A DNA stretch of 64,000 bases from Procambarus clarkii. Lineage: Eukaryota > Arthropoda > Malacostraca > Decapoda > Cambaridae. The notes below the pieces were generated by a model, which was not told the origin of the DNA, searched no databases, and saw only the letters and a list, made by a program, of their open reading frames with translations. The translations under genes and the position numbers were made by a program. Below are positions 12,201 through 24,175 of the stretch, in pieces (the first letter of the stretch is position 1; every line of letters begins with the position of its first letter). The stretch covers positions 8,360,111 to 8,424,110 of the forward strand of contig NC_091172.1 of NCBI RefSeq assembly GCF_040958095.1, given 5' to 3'.

Positions 12201-14440
12201 AGATCACTACCTCCCAAGAGCACTAGAGCAAGTGAGGGGTCATTTAGACGTTAATTTCATCAAGTCCCTGTTAATATGGGAAGACACAGTGTCTATGTTT
12301 AAGGCACAACTCTCCTAAACACGAGAATCAAGTATACAACTTTAGAACACTTTCCCACCAGGAGACTCGAACCCTAGCCAGCACAGAAGCCTTCCAGCAA
12401 CTGGCATAACAGGTACGCCTTAACCCTCTCCACCACCTGCTCAGACCCTTAAAAGAGATGGTAATTTCGGAGTATTTAAATACCACAAAGATCACCACCT
12501 CCCAAGAGCACTAGAGCAAGTGAGGGGTCATTTAGACGTTAATTTCATCAAGTCCCTGTTAATATGGGAAGACACAGTGTCTATGCTTAAGGCACAACTC
12601 TCCTAAACACGAGAATCAAGTATACAACTTTAGAACACTTTCCCACCAGGAGACTCGAACCCTAGCCAGCACAGAAGCCTTCCAGCAACTGGCATAACAG
12701 GTACGCCTTAACCCTCTCCACCACCTGCTCAGACCCTTAAAAGAGATGGTAATTTCGGAGTATTTAAATACCACAAAGATCACCACCTCCCAAGAGCACT
12801 AGAGCAAGTGAGGGGTCATTTAGACGTTAATTTCATCAAGTCCCTGTTAATATGGGAAGACACAGTGTCTATGCTTAAGGCACAACTCTCCTAAACACGA
12901 GAATCAAGTATACAACTTTAGAACACTTTCCCACCAGGAGACTCGAACCCTAGCCAGCACAGAAGCCTTCCAGCAACTGGCATAACAGGTACGCCTTAAC
13001 CCTCTCCACCACCTGCTCAGACCCTTAAAAGAGATGGTAATTTCGGAGTATTTAAATACCACAAAGATCACCACCTCCCAAGAGCACTAGAGCAAGTGAG
13101 GGGTCATTTAGACGTTAATTTCATCAAGTCCCTGTTAATATGGGAAGACACAGTGTCTATGCTTAAGGCACAACTCTCCTAAACACGAGAATCAAGTATA
13201 CAACTTTAGAACACTTTCCCACCAGGAGACTCGAACCCTAGCCAGCACAGAAGCCTTCCAGCAACTGGCATAACAGGTACGCCTTAACCCTCTCCACCAC
13301 CTGCTCAGACCCTTAAAAGAGATGGTAATTTCGGAGTATTTAAATACCACAAAGATCACTACCTCCCAAGAGCACTAGAGCAAGTGAGGGGTCATTTAGA
13401 CGTTAATTTCATCAAGTCCCTGTTAATATGGGAAGACACAGTGTCTATGCTTAAGGCACAACTCTCCTAAACACGAGAATCAAGTATACAACTTTAGAAC
13501 ACTTTCCCACCAGGAGACTCGAACCCTAGCCAGCACAGAAGCCTTCCAGCAACTGGCATAACAGGTACGCCTTAACCCTCTCCACCACCTGCTCAGACCC
13601 TTAAAAGAGATGGTAATTTCGGAGTATTTAAATACCACAAAGATCACCACCTCCCAAGAGCACTAGAGCAAGTGAGGGGTCATTTAGACGTTAATTTCAT
13701 CAAGTCCCTGTTAATATGGGAAGACACAGTGTCTATGCTTAAGGCACAACTCTCCTAAACACGAGAATCAAGTATACAACTTTAGAACACTTTCCCACCA
13801 GGAGACTCGAACCCTAGCCAGCACAGAAGCCTTCCAGCAACTGGCATAACAGGTACGCCTTAACCCTCTCCACCACCTGCTCAGACCCTTAAAAGAGATG
13901 GTAATTTCGGAGTATTTAAATACCACAAAGATCACCACCTCCCAAGAGCACTAGAGCAAGTGAGGGGTCATTTAGACGTTAATTTCATCAAGTCCCTGTT
14001 AATATGGGAAGACACAGTGTCTATGCTTAAGGCACAACTCTCCTAAACACGAGAATCAAGTATACAACTTTAGAACACTTTCCCACCAGGAGACTCGAAC
14101 CCTAGCCAGCACAGAAGCCTTCCAGCAACTGGCATAACAGGTACGCCTTAACCCTCTCCACCACCTGCTCAGACCCTTAAAAGAGATGGTAATTTCGGAA
14201 TATTTAAATACCACAAAGATCACCACCTCCCAAGAGCACTAGAGCAAGTGAGGGGTCATTTAGACGTTAATTTCATCAAGTCCCTGTTAATATGGGAAGA
14301 CACAGTGTCTATGCTTAAGGCACAACTCTCCTAAACACGAGAATCAAGTATACAACTTTAGAACACTTTCCCACCAGGAGACTCGAACCCTAGCCAGCAC
14401 AGAAGCCTTCCAGCAACTGGCATAACAGGTACGCCTTAAC
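6289..14440 (-). repeat. 288-bp tRNA-like satellite array, about 28 copies
   Basis: Units repeat every 288 bp (for example 'agtatacaac' at 6571, 6859, 7147) for 8.15 kb, ending partway through a unit at 14440. Copies are almost identical; the few variants seen are 'agatcact' for 'agatcacc' at 7881, 9033, 11049, 12201 and 13353, one c-to-t near 12298 and one g-to-a near 14190. On the minus strand each unit holds a leader of about 150 bp, a tRNA-Ser-like block (A-box-like 'gtggagagggttaaggcg', B box 'gggttcgagtc') and an end 'aagtgttctaaagttgtata'. Read this way it is a SINE-like unit turned into a satellite. The homogeneity implies recent amplification or ongoing gene conversion. No open frame persists through the unit. 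Confidence 0.95.
6306..6400 (-). other. tRNA-Ser-like block inside satellite unit (first copy)
   Basis: On the minus strand: 'gggtctgagcaggtggtgga', then 'gagggttaaggcg' (D arm and A box), a long variable region, and 'ggctagggttcgagtctcc' (T arm and B box). The 'gttaaggcg' D-arm word and the long variable region fit class II tRNAs such as serine. Arms pair imperfectly, so it is a tRNA relic or pol III promoter, not a working tRNA. It recurs every 288 bp through 14440. Confidence 0.6.
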
Positions 14441-14449
14441 AATGTTGCG

Positions 14450-14478
<29 letters not shown>
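14441..14478. repeat. Junction 'aatgttgcg' plus (TA)n
   Basis: A 9-bp piece 'aatgttgcg' and a 29-bp TA tract separate the two satellite families. The same 'ttgttgcg(TA)n' ending closes the element at 17723-18077, suggesting this is a remnant of that repeat's end. Confidence 0.7.
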
Positions 14479-14481
<3 letters not shown>

Positions 14482-15940
14482 AACAAGCCTGAATGGTCCC
14501 CAGGACTATATTCAACTGAAAACTCACACCCCAGAAGTGACTCGAACCCATACTCCCACAACTGGTATGTACAGGGACGCCTTAATCCGCTTGACCATCA
14601 CGACCGGACATAAGGAAGTGATAGCCGAGGCTATATGAACCACTTCCCCGCCGGCACTCGGATGGTAATCTTGGGCATAGCATTTTATCAAATCACCTCA
14701 TTCTTTGGGGCACACGTGAGGAACACAAATGCAAACAAGCCTGAATGGTCCCCAGGACTATATACAACTGAAAACTCACACCCCAGAAGTGACTCGAACC
14801 CATACTCCCACAACTGGTATGTACAGGGACGCCTTAATCCGCTTGACCATCACGACCGGACATAAGGAAGTGATAGCCGAGGCTATATGAACCACTTCCC
14901 CGCCGGCACTCGGATGGTAATCTTGGGCATAGCATTTTATCAAATCACCTCATTCTTTGGGGCACACGTGAGGAACACAAATGCAAACAAGCCTGAATGG
15001 TCCCCAGGACTATATACAACTGAAAACTCACACCCCAGAAGTGACTCGAACCCATACTCCCACAACTGGTATGTACAGGGACGCCTTAATCCGCTTGACC
15101 ATCACGACCGGACATAAGGAAGTGATAGCCGAGGCTATATGAACCACTTCCCCGCCGGCACTCGGATGGTAATCTTGGGCATAGCATTTTATCAAATCAC
15201 CTCATTCTTTGGGGCACACGTGAGGAACACAAATGCAAACAAGCCTGAATGGTCCCCAGGACTATATACAACTGAAAACTCACACCCCAGAAGTGACTCG
15301 AACCCATACTCCCACAACTGGTATGTACAGGGACGCCTTAATCCGCTTGACCATCACGACCGGACATAAGGAAGTGATAGCCGAGGCTATATGAACCACT
15401 TCCCCGCCGGCACTCGGATGGTAATCTTGGGCATAGCATTTTATCAAATCACCTCATTCTTTGGGGCACACGTGAGGAACACAAATGCAAACAAGCCTGA
15501 ATGGTCCCCAGGACTATATACAACTGAAAACTCACACCCCAGAAGTGACTCGAACCCATACTCCCACAACTGGTATGTACAGGGACGCCTTAATCCGCTT
15601 GACCATCACGACCGGACATAAGGAAGTGATAGCCGAGGCTATATGAACCACTTCCCCGCCGGCACTCGGATGGTAATCTTGGGCATAGCATTTTATCAAA
15701 TCACCTCATTCTTTGGGGCACACGTGAGGAACACAAATGCAAACAAGCCTGAATGGTCCCCAGGACTATATACAACTGAAAACTCACACCCCAGAAGTGA
15801 CTCGAACCCATACTCCCACAACTGGTATGTACAGGGACGCCTTAATCCGCTTGACCATCACGACCGGACATAAGGAAGTGATAGCCGAGGCTATATGAAC
15901 CACTTCCCCGCCGGCACTCGGATGGTAATCTTGGGCATAG
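14479..15940 (-). repeat. 252-bp tRNA-like satellite, first arm (5.8 copies)
   Basis: Units recur every 252 bp (identical open frames begin at 14635, 14887, 15139, 15391, 15643). On the minus strand each unit has a leader ending in 'cacttccttatgtccgg', a tRNA-Ser-like block and the end 'gagttttcagttgtatatag'. The first unit differs from the rest at one base ('tatattcaac'). The 76-codon frame present in each copy has no known motif and is a side effect of the repeat. The arm continues into an inverted arm after a junction of about 13 bp. Confidence 0.95.
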
Positions 15941-17660
15941 ATTATCTTGGGCACCCCAAAGAATGAGGTGATTTGATAAAATGCTATGCCCAAGATTACC
16001 ATCCGAGTGCCGGCGGGGAAGTGGTTCATATAGCCTCGGCTATCACTTCCTTATGTCCGGTCGTGATGGTCAAGCGGATTAAGGCGTCCCTGTACATACC
16101 AGTTGTGGGAGTATGGGTTCGAGTCACTTCTGGGGTGTGAGTTTTCAGTTGTATATAGTCCTGGGGACCATTCAGGCTTGTTTGCATTTGTGTTCCTCAC
16201 GTGTGCCCCAAAGAATGAGGTGATTTGATAAAATGCTATGCCCAAGATTACCATCCGAGTGCCGGCGGGGAAGTGGTTCATATAGCCTCGGCTATCACTT
16301 CCTTATGTCCGGTCGTGATGGTCAAGCGGATTAAGGCGTCCCTGTACATACCAGTTGTGGGAGTATGGGTTCGAGTCACTTCTGGGGTGTGAGTTTTCAG
16401 TTGTATATAGTCCTGGGGACCATTCAGGCTTGTTTGCATTTGTGTTCCTCACGTGTGCCCCAAAGAATGAGGTGATTTGATAAAATGCTATGCCCAAGAT
16501 TACCATCCGAGTGCCGGCGGGGAAGTGGTTCATATAGCCTCGGCTATCACTTCCTTATGTCCGGTCGTGATGGTCAAGCGGATTAAGGCGTCCCTGTACA
16601 TACCAGTTGTGGGAGTATGGGTTCGAGTCACTTCTGGGGTGTGAGTTTTCAGTTGTATATAGTCCTGGGGACCATTCAGGCTTGTTTGCATTTGTGTTCC
16701 TCACGTGTGCCCCAAAGAATGAGGTGATTTGATAAAATGCTATGCCCAAGATTACCATCCGAGTGCCGGCGGGGAAGTGGTTCATATAGCCTCGGCTATC
16801 ACTTCCTTATGTCCGGTCGTGATGGTCAAGCGGATTAAGGCGTCCCTGTACATACCAGTTGTGGGAGTATGGGTTCGAGTCACTTCTGGGGTGTGAGTTT
16901 TCAGTTGTATATAGTCCTGGGGACCATTCAGGCTTGTTTGCATTTGTGTTCCTCACGTGTGCCCCAAAGAATGAGGTGATTTGATAAAATGCTATGCCCA
17001 AGATTACCATCCGAGTGCCGGCGGGGAAGTGGTTCATATAGCCTCGGCTATCACTTCCTTATGTCCGGTCGTGATGGTCAAGCGGATTAAGGCGTCCCTG
17101 TACATACCAGTTGTGGGAGTATGGGTTCGAGTCACTTCTGGGGTGTGAGTTTTCAGTTGTATATAGTCCTGGGGACCATTCAGGCTTGTTTGCATTTGTG
17201 TTCCTCACGTGTGCCCCAAAGAATGAGGTGATTTGATAAAATGCTATGCCCAAGATTACCATCCGAGTGCCGGCGGGGAAGTGGTTCATATAGCCTCGGC
17301 TATCACTTCCTTATGTCCGGTCGTGATGGTCAAGCGGATTAAGGCGTCCCTGTACATACCAGTTGTGGGAGTATGGGTTCGAGTCACTTCTGGGGTGTGA
17401 GTTTTCAGTTGTATATAGTCCTGGGGACCATTCAGGCTTGTTTGCATTTGTGTTCCTCACGTGTGCCCCAAAGAATGAGGTGATTTGATAAAATGCTATG
17501 CCCAAGATTACCATCCGAGTGCCGGCGGGGAAGTGGTTCATATAGCCTCGGCTATCACTTCCTTATGTCCGGTCGTGATGGTCAAGCGGATTAAGGCGTC
17601 CCTGTACATACCAGTTGTGGGAGTATGGGTTCGAGTCACTTCTGGGGTGTGAGTTTTCAG

Positions 17661-17662
<2 letters not shown>
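15941..17662 (+). repeat. 252-bp tRNA-like satellite, inverted arm (6.8 copies)
   Basis: The same unit runs in the opposite direction after the junction 'attatcttgggca' at 15941-15953. The copies appear identical to the first arm. The arm ends at 'gagttttcagtt' and passes directly into (AT)n at 17663. Together with 14479-15940 it makes an inverted repeat of about 3.2 kb with arms near 1.5 kb, able in principle to extrude a very large cruciform. Such structures are also prone to assembly error, so long-read support matters. Confidence 0.93.
16311..16387 (+). other. tRNA-Ser-like block inside 252-bp unit (example)
   Basis: Reads 'ggtcgtgatggtcaagcgga', 'ttaaggcgtccctg', then 'gtatgggttcgagtcacttc'. 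The D-arm/A-box word matches serine/leucine tRNAs (GGCCGAGTGGTTAAGGCG type) and the B box 'gggttcgagtc' is intact. The anticodon and T stems are only partly paired, so this is a relic. It recurs in every 252-bp unit of both arms and in the palindrome at 42 kb. Confidence 0.6.

Positions 17663-17722
<60 letters not shown>
17663..17722. repeat. (AT)n microsatellite
   Basis: A 60-bp AT tract joined directly to the satellite end 'ttttcagtt'. Confidence 0.95.

Positions 17723-18586
<864 letters not shown>

Positions 18587-18618
<32 letters not shown>
18587..18618. repeat. (TA)n microsatellite
   Basis: A 32-bp TA tract between foldback copy 1 and the next palindrome. Confidence 0.95.
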
Positions 18619-18621
<3 letters not shown>

Positions 18622-18806
18622 ATTGACGATCACAAAACACTGATCATTTTATGCAGAAAATCCACAGAGAAATATGAAATGAGGTGAACGTTTCGGCTTT
18701 GTTAAAGCCTTTGTCAACACCAGACTGACCAAAGTCAGTCTGGTGTTGACAAAGGCTTTAACAAAGCCGAAACGTTCACCTCATTTCATATTTCTCTGTG
18801 GATTTT

Positions 18807-18810
<4 letters not shown>
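18619..18810. mobile_element. Palindromic element with hammerhead-like hairpins
   Basis: Arms 18653-18728 and 18733-18810 are near-perfect inverted copies around 'aaag'. Each arm carries 'gtgttgacaaaggcttt', a loop, and 'aaagccgaaacgttcacc'. This fits the pattern of a UUGACAA core, stem II (GGCTT/AAGCC) and GAAAC, closed by GGTG/CACC. The left flank (18619-18652) repeats 'gatcacaaaacactgatca', the end motif of the 17723-18077 element. It is a non-coding repeat. Confidence 0.7.

Positions 18811-18890
<80 letters not shown>
18811..18890. repeat. (TA)n microsatellite
   Basis: An 80-bp TA tract that forms the 3' boundary of the PLE piece on its right. Confidence 0.95.
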
Positions 18891-18894
<4 letters not shown>

Positions 18895-19484
18895 ATATTT
18901 TGGTAGCAGTCTTTCCTGTAGACATATATTATTAAATATGACCGAAAAAGTAGGATTAATAATTCTAACACGAATTTTCTCAATGTTTCTTATATTTCTT
19001 TTCACTGTTGATGGTAACTGAAAAATCAATTCTCCAAAATTCATTTTTATTTCTAGTCTGACGCGACACTTGAACGCGTTTCGTAAAACTTATTACATTT
19101 TCAAAGACTTTAGTTTACACACACACAACTATAACTTAAACAGAGTTTAAACAGCTTCGATTTTATACCTGCATTTGGGTGAGGTGACATGTTACAACAG
19201 TTTTGGATGAGGTGAAAACAAATTTTCAACACAAGACAGAACACGAAACAATGGGTATAATATTTTGTAAGTTAAAGGGAAGAATGGAAGTAATTGCAGA
19301 GGATTTTTTGGCCCATATTTCTTGATGCTTCTATATTGGTGCGGAGTCTTGAAGTGGGTAGAATATAGTTGTGCATTAATTGGCCGTTGATTGCTGGTGT
19401 TGACTTCATGATGTGTAGTGCCTCGCAGATGTAAAGCCGTCTGCTATAGCTGTATCTATCGATAGATACATCTATCTAACGATA

Positions 19485-19487
<3 letters not shown>
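18891..19487 (-). mobile_element. Penelope-like element 5' piece, copy A
   Basis: Read on the minus strand it begins near 19487, contains 'aaatatgggccaaaaaatcc' plus 'tctgcaattac' (the shared PLE/LINE module, about 19290-19325), then the hammerhead-like fold at 19055-19109. A frame then opens with MNFGELIFQLPSTVKRNIRN and leads into NNICLQERLLPKYTN, a block characteristic of the N-terminus of PLE proteins. The sequence then passes into (TA)n. Known PLE layout is a pseudo-LTR with a ribozyme followed by the ORF, which matches. Reverse transcriptase and GIY-YIG parts are absent, so it is a broken or non-autonomous copy. Confidence 0.75.
19055..19109 (-). ncRNA. Hammerhead-ribozyme-like motif (PLE copy A)
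   Basis: On the minus strand three helices can be drawn. Stem I is AGTCT with AGACT. Stem II is GTAA with TTAC. Stem III is ACGCG with CGCGT, closed by a 9-nt loop and followed by C at the expected cleavage position (GTC triplet). The conserved core reads TTGAAAA where the hammerhead has CTGANGA, with GAAA intact. Positions 3 and 8, which pair in the hammerhead, are both changed (C-G to U-A). One extra T precedes stem II. PLEs are known to encode hammerhead motifs. Activity is not shown. Confidence 0.55.

Positions 19488-19576
<89 letters not shown>
19488..19576. repeat. (TA)n microsatellite
   Basis: An 89-bp TA tract preceded by 'atcgatagatacatc', a small palindrome. Confidence 0.95.
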
Positions 19577-19579
<3 letters not shown>

Positions 19580-20470
19580 ACACAACTAATGCACCGCATC
19601 ATCCTTAGAACATCACAAAAGAATTTTCAAGAGGGAACACAGTATAGAGGCCACACCAACCCTTCATACAGACGTAAATCTGATCTTCTAAAAGACCCAA
19701 ATAATATAACACAATGTTTGATGAAGACAGGTCCAGCGCTTTAGTAAAAATTAAAATATCGAAAAGGAAACAGCATATAAATCGTAGTCAAATCACACTG
19801 TGGAAAGAAAAAGCAATCTAAAAGATTTCGAAGCGTGTGGTCAGAAGACCACACTTTTAAAGAACACAATAAAGTAATTCTCACAACTACAAGGAAAATG
19901 ACAGGCTGGATAACAAGAACCTTTTAAACAAGTGCTGCCAGACCAATGATTGTCATGTTACGCACAAGTAATAATCTATGATGGATATTGTTGCACACTA
20001 ACAGTCCCATTTCAAGTTGGAGGAATGACTGACCTGGAGAACGTGCAGATCTTTCACTGCTCGAATCCATTCAATTTCTCACTTTATTGTTTTAAATCTG
20101 TATTATTCAGACGGGCTCCAAATCTGCATATGGAAATAACTTCTCGCGAAACAAAGAGACACGGCAGCAAGTGCAGAAAATCTCCGATGAACAGCAGAGA
20201 AAAGCTGAACGACAGTTTTGTAGGCATTAAGGACCAATGACTTCAACATTCTCGTTCTCAAGATAATGGGCATAACTAGCCGACCTCCCAAGGTGTTCAG
20301 ACAAGATCTTGATAAACACCTCCAAATAATACCTGATACAATAGGGATGCGACTCATACGTCGGATAGCGAGCAGCGGCCACTAATAGCCTGGTTGATCA
20401 GATCCCTAACAAGGCGGCCTGGTCATAGACAGGATTTCGGGAACATTGATCCCCGGAAATAACACATGGT
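19577..20470 (+). mobile_element. CR1-like LINE remnant, C-terminal part
   Basis: Plus-strand frames carry TTRKMTGWITRTF near 19890, the post-reverse-transcriptase segment of decapod CR1-like LINEs. KVFRQDLDKHLQIIPDTIGM near 20300 is the usual C-terminal block. The untranslated end 'agcctggttgatcagatccc' and 'aaggcggcctggtc' follows, which also occurs with better preservation in the 45.03-kb fragment. Many frame breaks separate these parts, so it is old. The 25-bp minisatellite starts just downstream. Confidence 0.65.
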
Positions 20471-20483
20471 AGACACAAGGTAA

Positions 20484-21614
20484 GGTGGACACCAGGTCCT
20501 GCAGGAAGAATGGACACCAGGTCCTGCAGGAAGGATGGACACCAGGTCATGCAGGAAGGATGGGCACCAGGTCCTGCAGGAAGGATGGACACCAGGTCCA
20601 GCAGGAAGGATGGACACCAGGTCCTGCAGGAAGGATGGACACCAGGTCATGCAGGAAGGATGGGCACCAGGTCATGCAGGAAGGATGGGCACCAGGTCCT
20701 GCAGGAAGGATGGACACCAGGTCCTGCAGAAAGGATGGACACCAGGTCCTGCAGGAAGGATGTACACCAGGTCATGCAGGAAGGATGGGCACCAGGTCAT
20801 GCAGGAAGGATGGGCACCAGATCCTGCAGGAAGGATGGACACCAGGTCATGCAGGAAGGATGGGCACCAGGTCCTGCAGGAAGGATGGACACCAGGTCCT
20901 GCAGGAAGGATGGACACCAGGTCCTGCAGGAAGGGTGGGCACCAGCTCCTGCAGGAAGGATGGGCACCAGGTCCAGCATGAAGGGAGGGCACCAGGTCCT
21001 GCAGGAAGGGTGGGCACCAGGTCCTGTAGGAAGGGTGGGCACCAGGTCCAGCATGAAGGGAGGGCACCAGGTCCTGCAGGAAGGGTGGGCACCAGGTCCT
21101 GCAGGAAGGGTGGGCACCAGGTCCTGCAGGAAGGGTGGGCACCAGGTCCAGCATGAAGGGAGGGCACCAGGTCCTGCAGGAAGGGTGGGCACCAGGTCCT
21201 GCAGGAAGGGTGGGCACCAGGTCCTGTAGGAAGGATGGGCACCAGGTCCAGCATGAAGGGAGGGCACCAGGTCCTGCAGGAAGGGTGGGCACCAGGTCCT
21301 GCAGGAAGGGTGGGCACCAGCTCCTGCAGGAAGGGTGGGCACCAGCTCCTGCAGGAAGGGTGGGCACCAGGTCCAGCATGAAGGGTGGGCACCAGGTCCT
21401 GCAGGAAGGGTGGGCACCAGGTCCTGTAGGAAGGGTGTGCACCAGGTCCTGCAGGAAGGGTGGGCACCAGGTCCTGTAGGAAGGGTGGGCACCAGGTCCT
21501 GCAGGAAGGGTGGGCACCAGGTCCTGCTGGAAGGGTGAGCACCAGGTCCAGCATGAAGGGTGGGCACCAGGTCCTGCATGAAGGGTGGGCACCAGGTCCT
21601 GCAGGAAGGGTGGA
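20484..21614. repeat. 25-bp minisatellite, about 45 copies
   Basis: The unit is close to 'caccaggtcctgcaggaagg' plus about five bases. The left third favours 'gatggac', the right two thirds 'gggtgggc', showing directional spread of variants. Because 25 is not a multiple of 3, each strand cycles through the same peptide in all three frames, giving six overlapping open frames of up to 306 codons. None has a start context or domain; I do not read them as genes. Confidence 0.95.
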
Positions 21615-21906
21615 CAGGGGCTCCATCACCGCCCCACCATTCACCGGGCACTCCCAGATCACATTCCTACTTCCTCTCTAATTTTCTACACGATTGTCTC
21701 CCACCACCTGGAATATAGGGAGGCATGAGGCTCGTGTGGCAGAAATGTGTACCCAGAACTATGTGGCTCCCGGTGTCGCGTCTCTTAAAAGTTGCTCTGC
21801 TCACATACTATAAAAACATATAGAAACGTGCGTAATTTGCGAGCAACAGAGCATTTTATAAGTAACATCTGGAAGAAAATAAGACCATGGAAATTTAACT
21901 ATAAAT
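21615..21906. other. Unassigned spacer
   Basis: About 290 bp between the minisatellite and a TA-rich tract. No gene, repeat family or RNA recognised. Confidence 0.5.
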
Positions 21907-21932
21907 AATATATATATATATTATATTATATA

Positions 21933-21999
<67 letters not shown>
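21907..21999. repeat. Irregular (TA)n tract
   Basis: TA-rich with a few 'tta' and 'tgta' interruptions, then a pure tract into foldback copy 2. Confidence 0.9.

Positions 22000-22856
<857 letters not shown>

Positions 22857-22894
<38 letters not shown>
22857..22894. repeat. (AT)n microsatellite
   Basis: A 38-bp AT tract between foldback copies 3 and 4. Confidence 0.95.
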
Positions 22895-22897
<3 letters not shown>

Positions 22898-23281
22898 GTA
22901 CCTAATAGCCAGAACGCACTTCTCAGCCTACTATTCAAGGCCCGATTTGCCTAATAAGCCAAGTTTTCATGAATTAATGTTTTTTCGTCTACCTAACCTA
23001 CCTAACCTAACCTAACCTAGCTTTTTTTGGCTACCTAACCTAACCTTACCTATAAATATAGGTTAGGTTAGGTTAGGTAGGGTTGGTTAGGTTCGGTCAT
23101 ATATCTACGTTAATTTTAACTCCAATAAAAAGAAATTGACCTCATACATAGAGAAAAGGGTTGCTTTATCATTTCATAAGAAAAAAATTATAGTAAATAT
23201 ATTAATTCAGGAAAACTTGGCTTATTAGGCAAATCGGGCCTTGAATAGTAGGCTGAGAAGTGAGTTCTGGCTACTAGGTAC

Positions 23282-23284
<3 letters not shown>
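22895..23284 (+). mobile_element. Foldback element with TTAGG runs, copy 4
   Basis: 390 bp, nearly identical to copy 1 (same 'ctagctttttttggctac' variant), which makes 18197-18586 and this copy the closest pair despite lying 4.7 kb apart. This suggests a segmental copy or conversion between them. Confidence 0.88.

Positions 23285-23360
<76 letters not shown>
23285..23360. repeat. (AT)n microsatellite
   Basis: A tract of about 75 bp separating foldback copy 4 from the PLE piece. Confidence 0.95.
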
Positions 23361-23362
<2 letters not shown>

Positions 23363-23860
23363 GCATTAATTGACTGTTGATCCTAGCAATCAACAGCCCA
23401 ATTAACGCATAACTATATTCTACCCACTTCAAGACCCGAACCAACATAAAAGCAGCAAGAGAAAATATGGGTCAAGAGGACTTCTGTAGTTACTTTAATT
23501 CATATGTTTTCGCACCCAATTTATACCCATTGATTAGTGTTCTGTCACCTAACCCAAAACATTTCTGTCATGTCACCTCACTCAAAACGAATATAAGCAT
23601 GATATATGTTATGTGTAAACCAGTCTTTTTGAATGTAAGAAGCCCTTACGAAACGCTTTTAGGCATCAGACCAAAAATAAAAATGTAAAAAATGAATTTT
23701 GGAGAGTTAATTTTTCAATTACCCTCGATAGTGAAGAAAAACGTAAGAAATATTGAGAAGATTTGTGCGAGAATTATTTATCTCAGCCATTCGGTCATAT
23801 TCAACAACATATGTTTACAAAAACAGATTGCTCCCAAAATATACTAATATAAATATATAT
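23361..23860 (+). mobile_element. Penelope-like element 5' piece, copy B
   Basis: Plus-strand counterpart of 18891-19487, more diverged. It has the module 'aaatatgggtcaagaggact' and 'ctgtagttact' (about 23464-23495), a hammerhead-like fold at 23622-23671, a frame after 'aaaatgaattttggag', and the block NNICLQKQIAPKYTNI at about 23800-23852. It then becomes TA-rich. Reverse transcriptase and endonuclease parts are absent. It looks old and broken. Confidence 0.7.
23622..23671 (+). ncRNA. Hammerhead-ribozyme-like motif (PLE copy B, decayed)
   Basis: AGTCT and the later CAGACC keep stem I. Stem II is longer and perfectly paired (GTAAG/CTTAC) although its loop differs from copy A. GAAACGC is kept. 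The 5' core is shortened. Stem III has one lost pair consistent with CpG decay. Retained pairing in stem II with changed sequence suggests past selection on the fold; probably inactive now. Confidence 0.45.
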
Positions 23861-24137
23861 TATATATATTCTAAATATATATAACAATCTTAAGATACAT
23901 ATCCTGGTTAGCAAAGAGCAAAAAAAAAAAAACACTGCGACAGTTCAAAGAAATTCTCTTTACACAAGCCTCGCCTCCAGCCAAGACTGCCATTAAGAAA
24001 TTAGCATCGCTTGGCTTGTGAGAAGCACCTCGTAGAAATAATATCGTTTCTTATTTCTCAACTTTGTCATTTTTATAGTGTAATTTAAAAATCAGTAAAG
24101 GTGCAATATTATAAATATATATTATAAATATAAATAT

Positions 24138-24175
<38 letters not shown>

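Noticed and set aside
6289-14440. Evenly spaced repeats as a CRISPR array
   Set aside because: The whole 288-bp unit repeats without unique spacers; eukaryotic context.
16311-16387. Functional tRNA-Ser gene cluster
   Set aside because: A and B boxes are good, but anticodon and T stems pair poorly and the usual anticodon-loop bases are missing; better read as tRNA-derived repeat.
14635-17541. Eleven identical 76-codon frames, possible multicopy peptide gene
   Set aside because: They are copies of the 252-bp satellite; the frame covers the tRNA-like block on the other strand and has no signal or motif.
20484-21662. Six long frames, up to 306 codons, that resemble collagen-like repeats
   Set aside because: The 25-bp unit cycles the same peptide through every frame; a tandem-repeat artefact.
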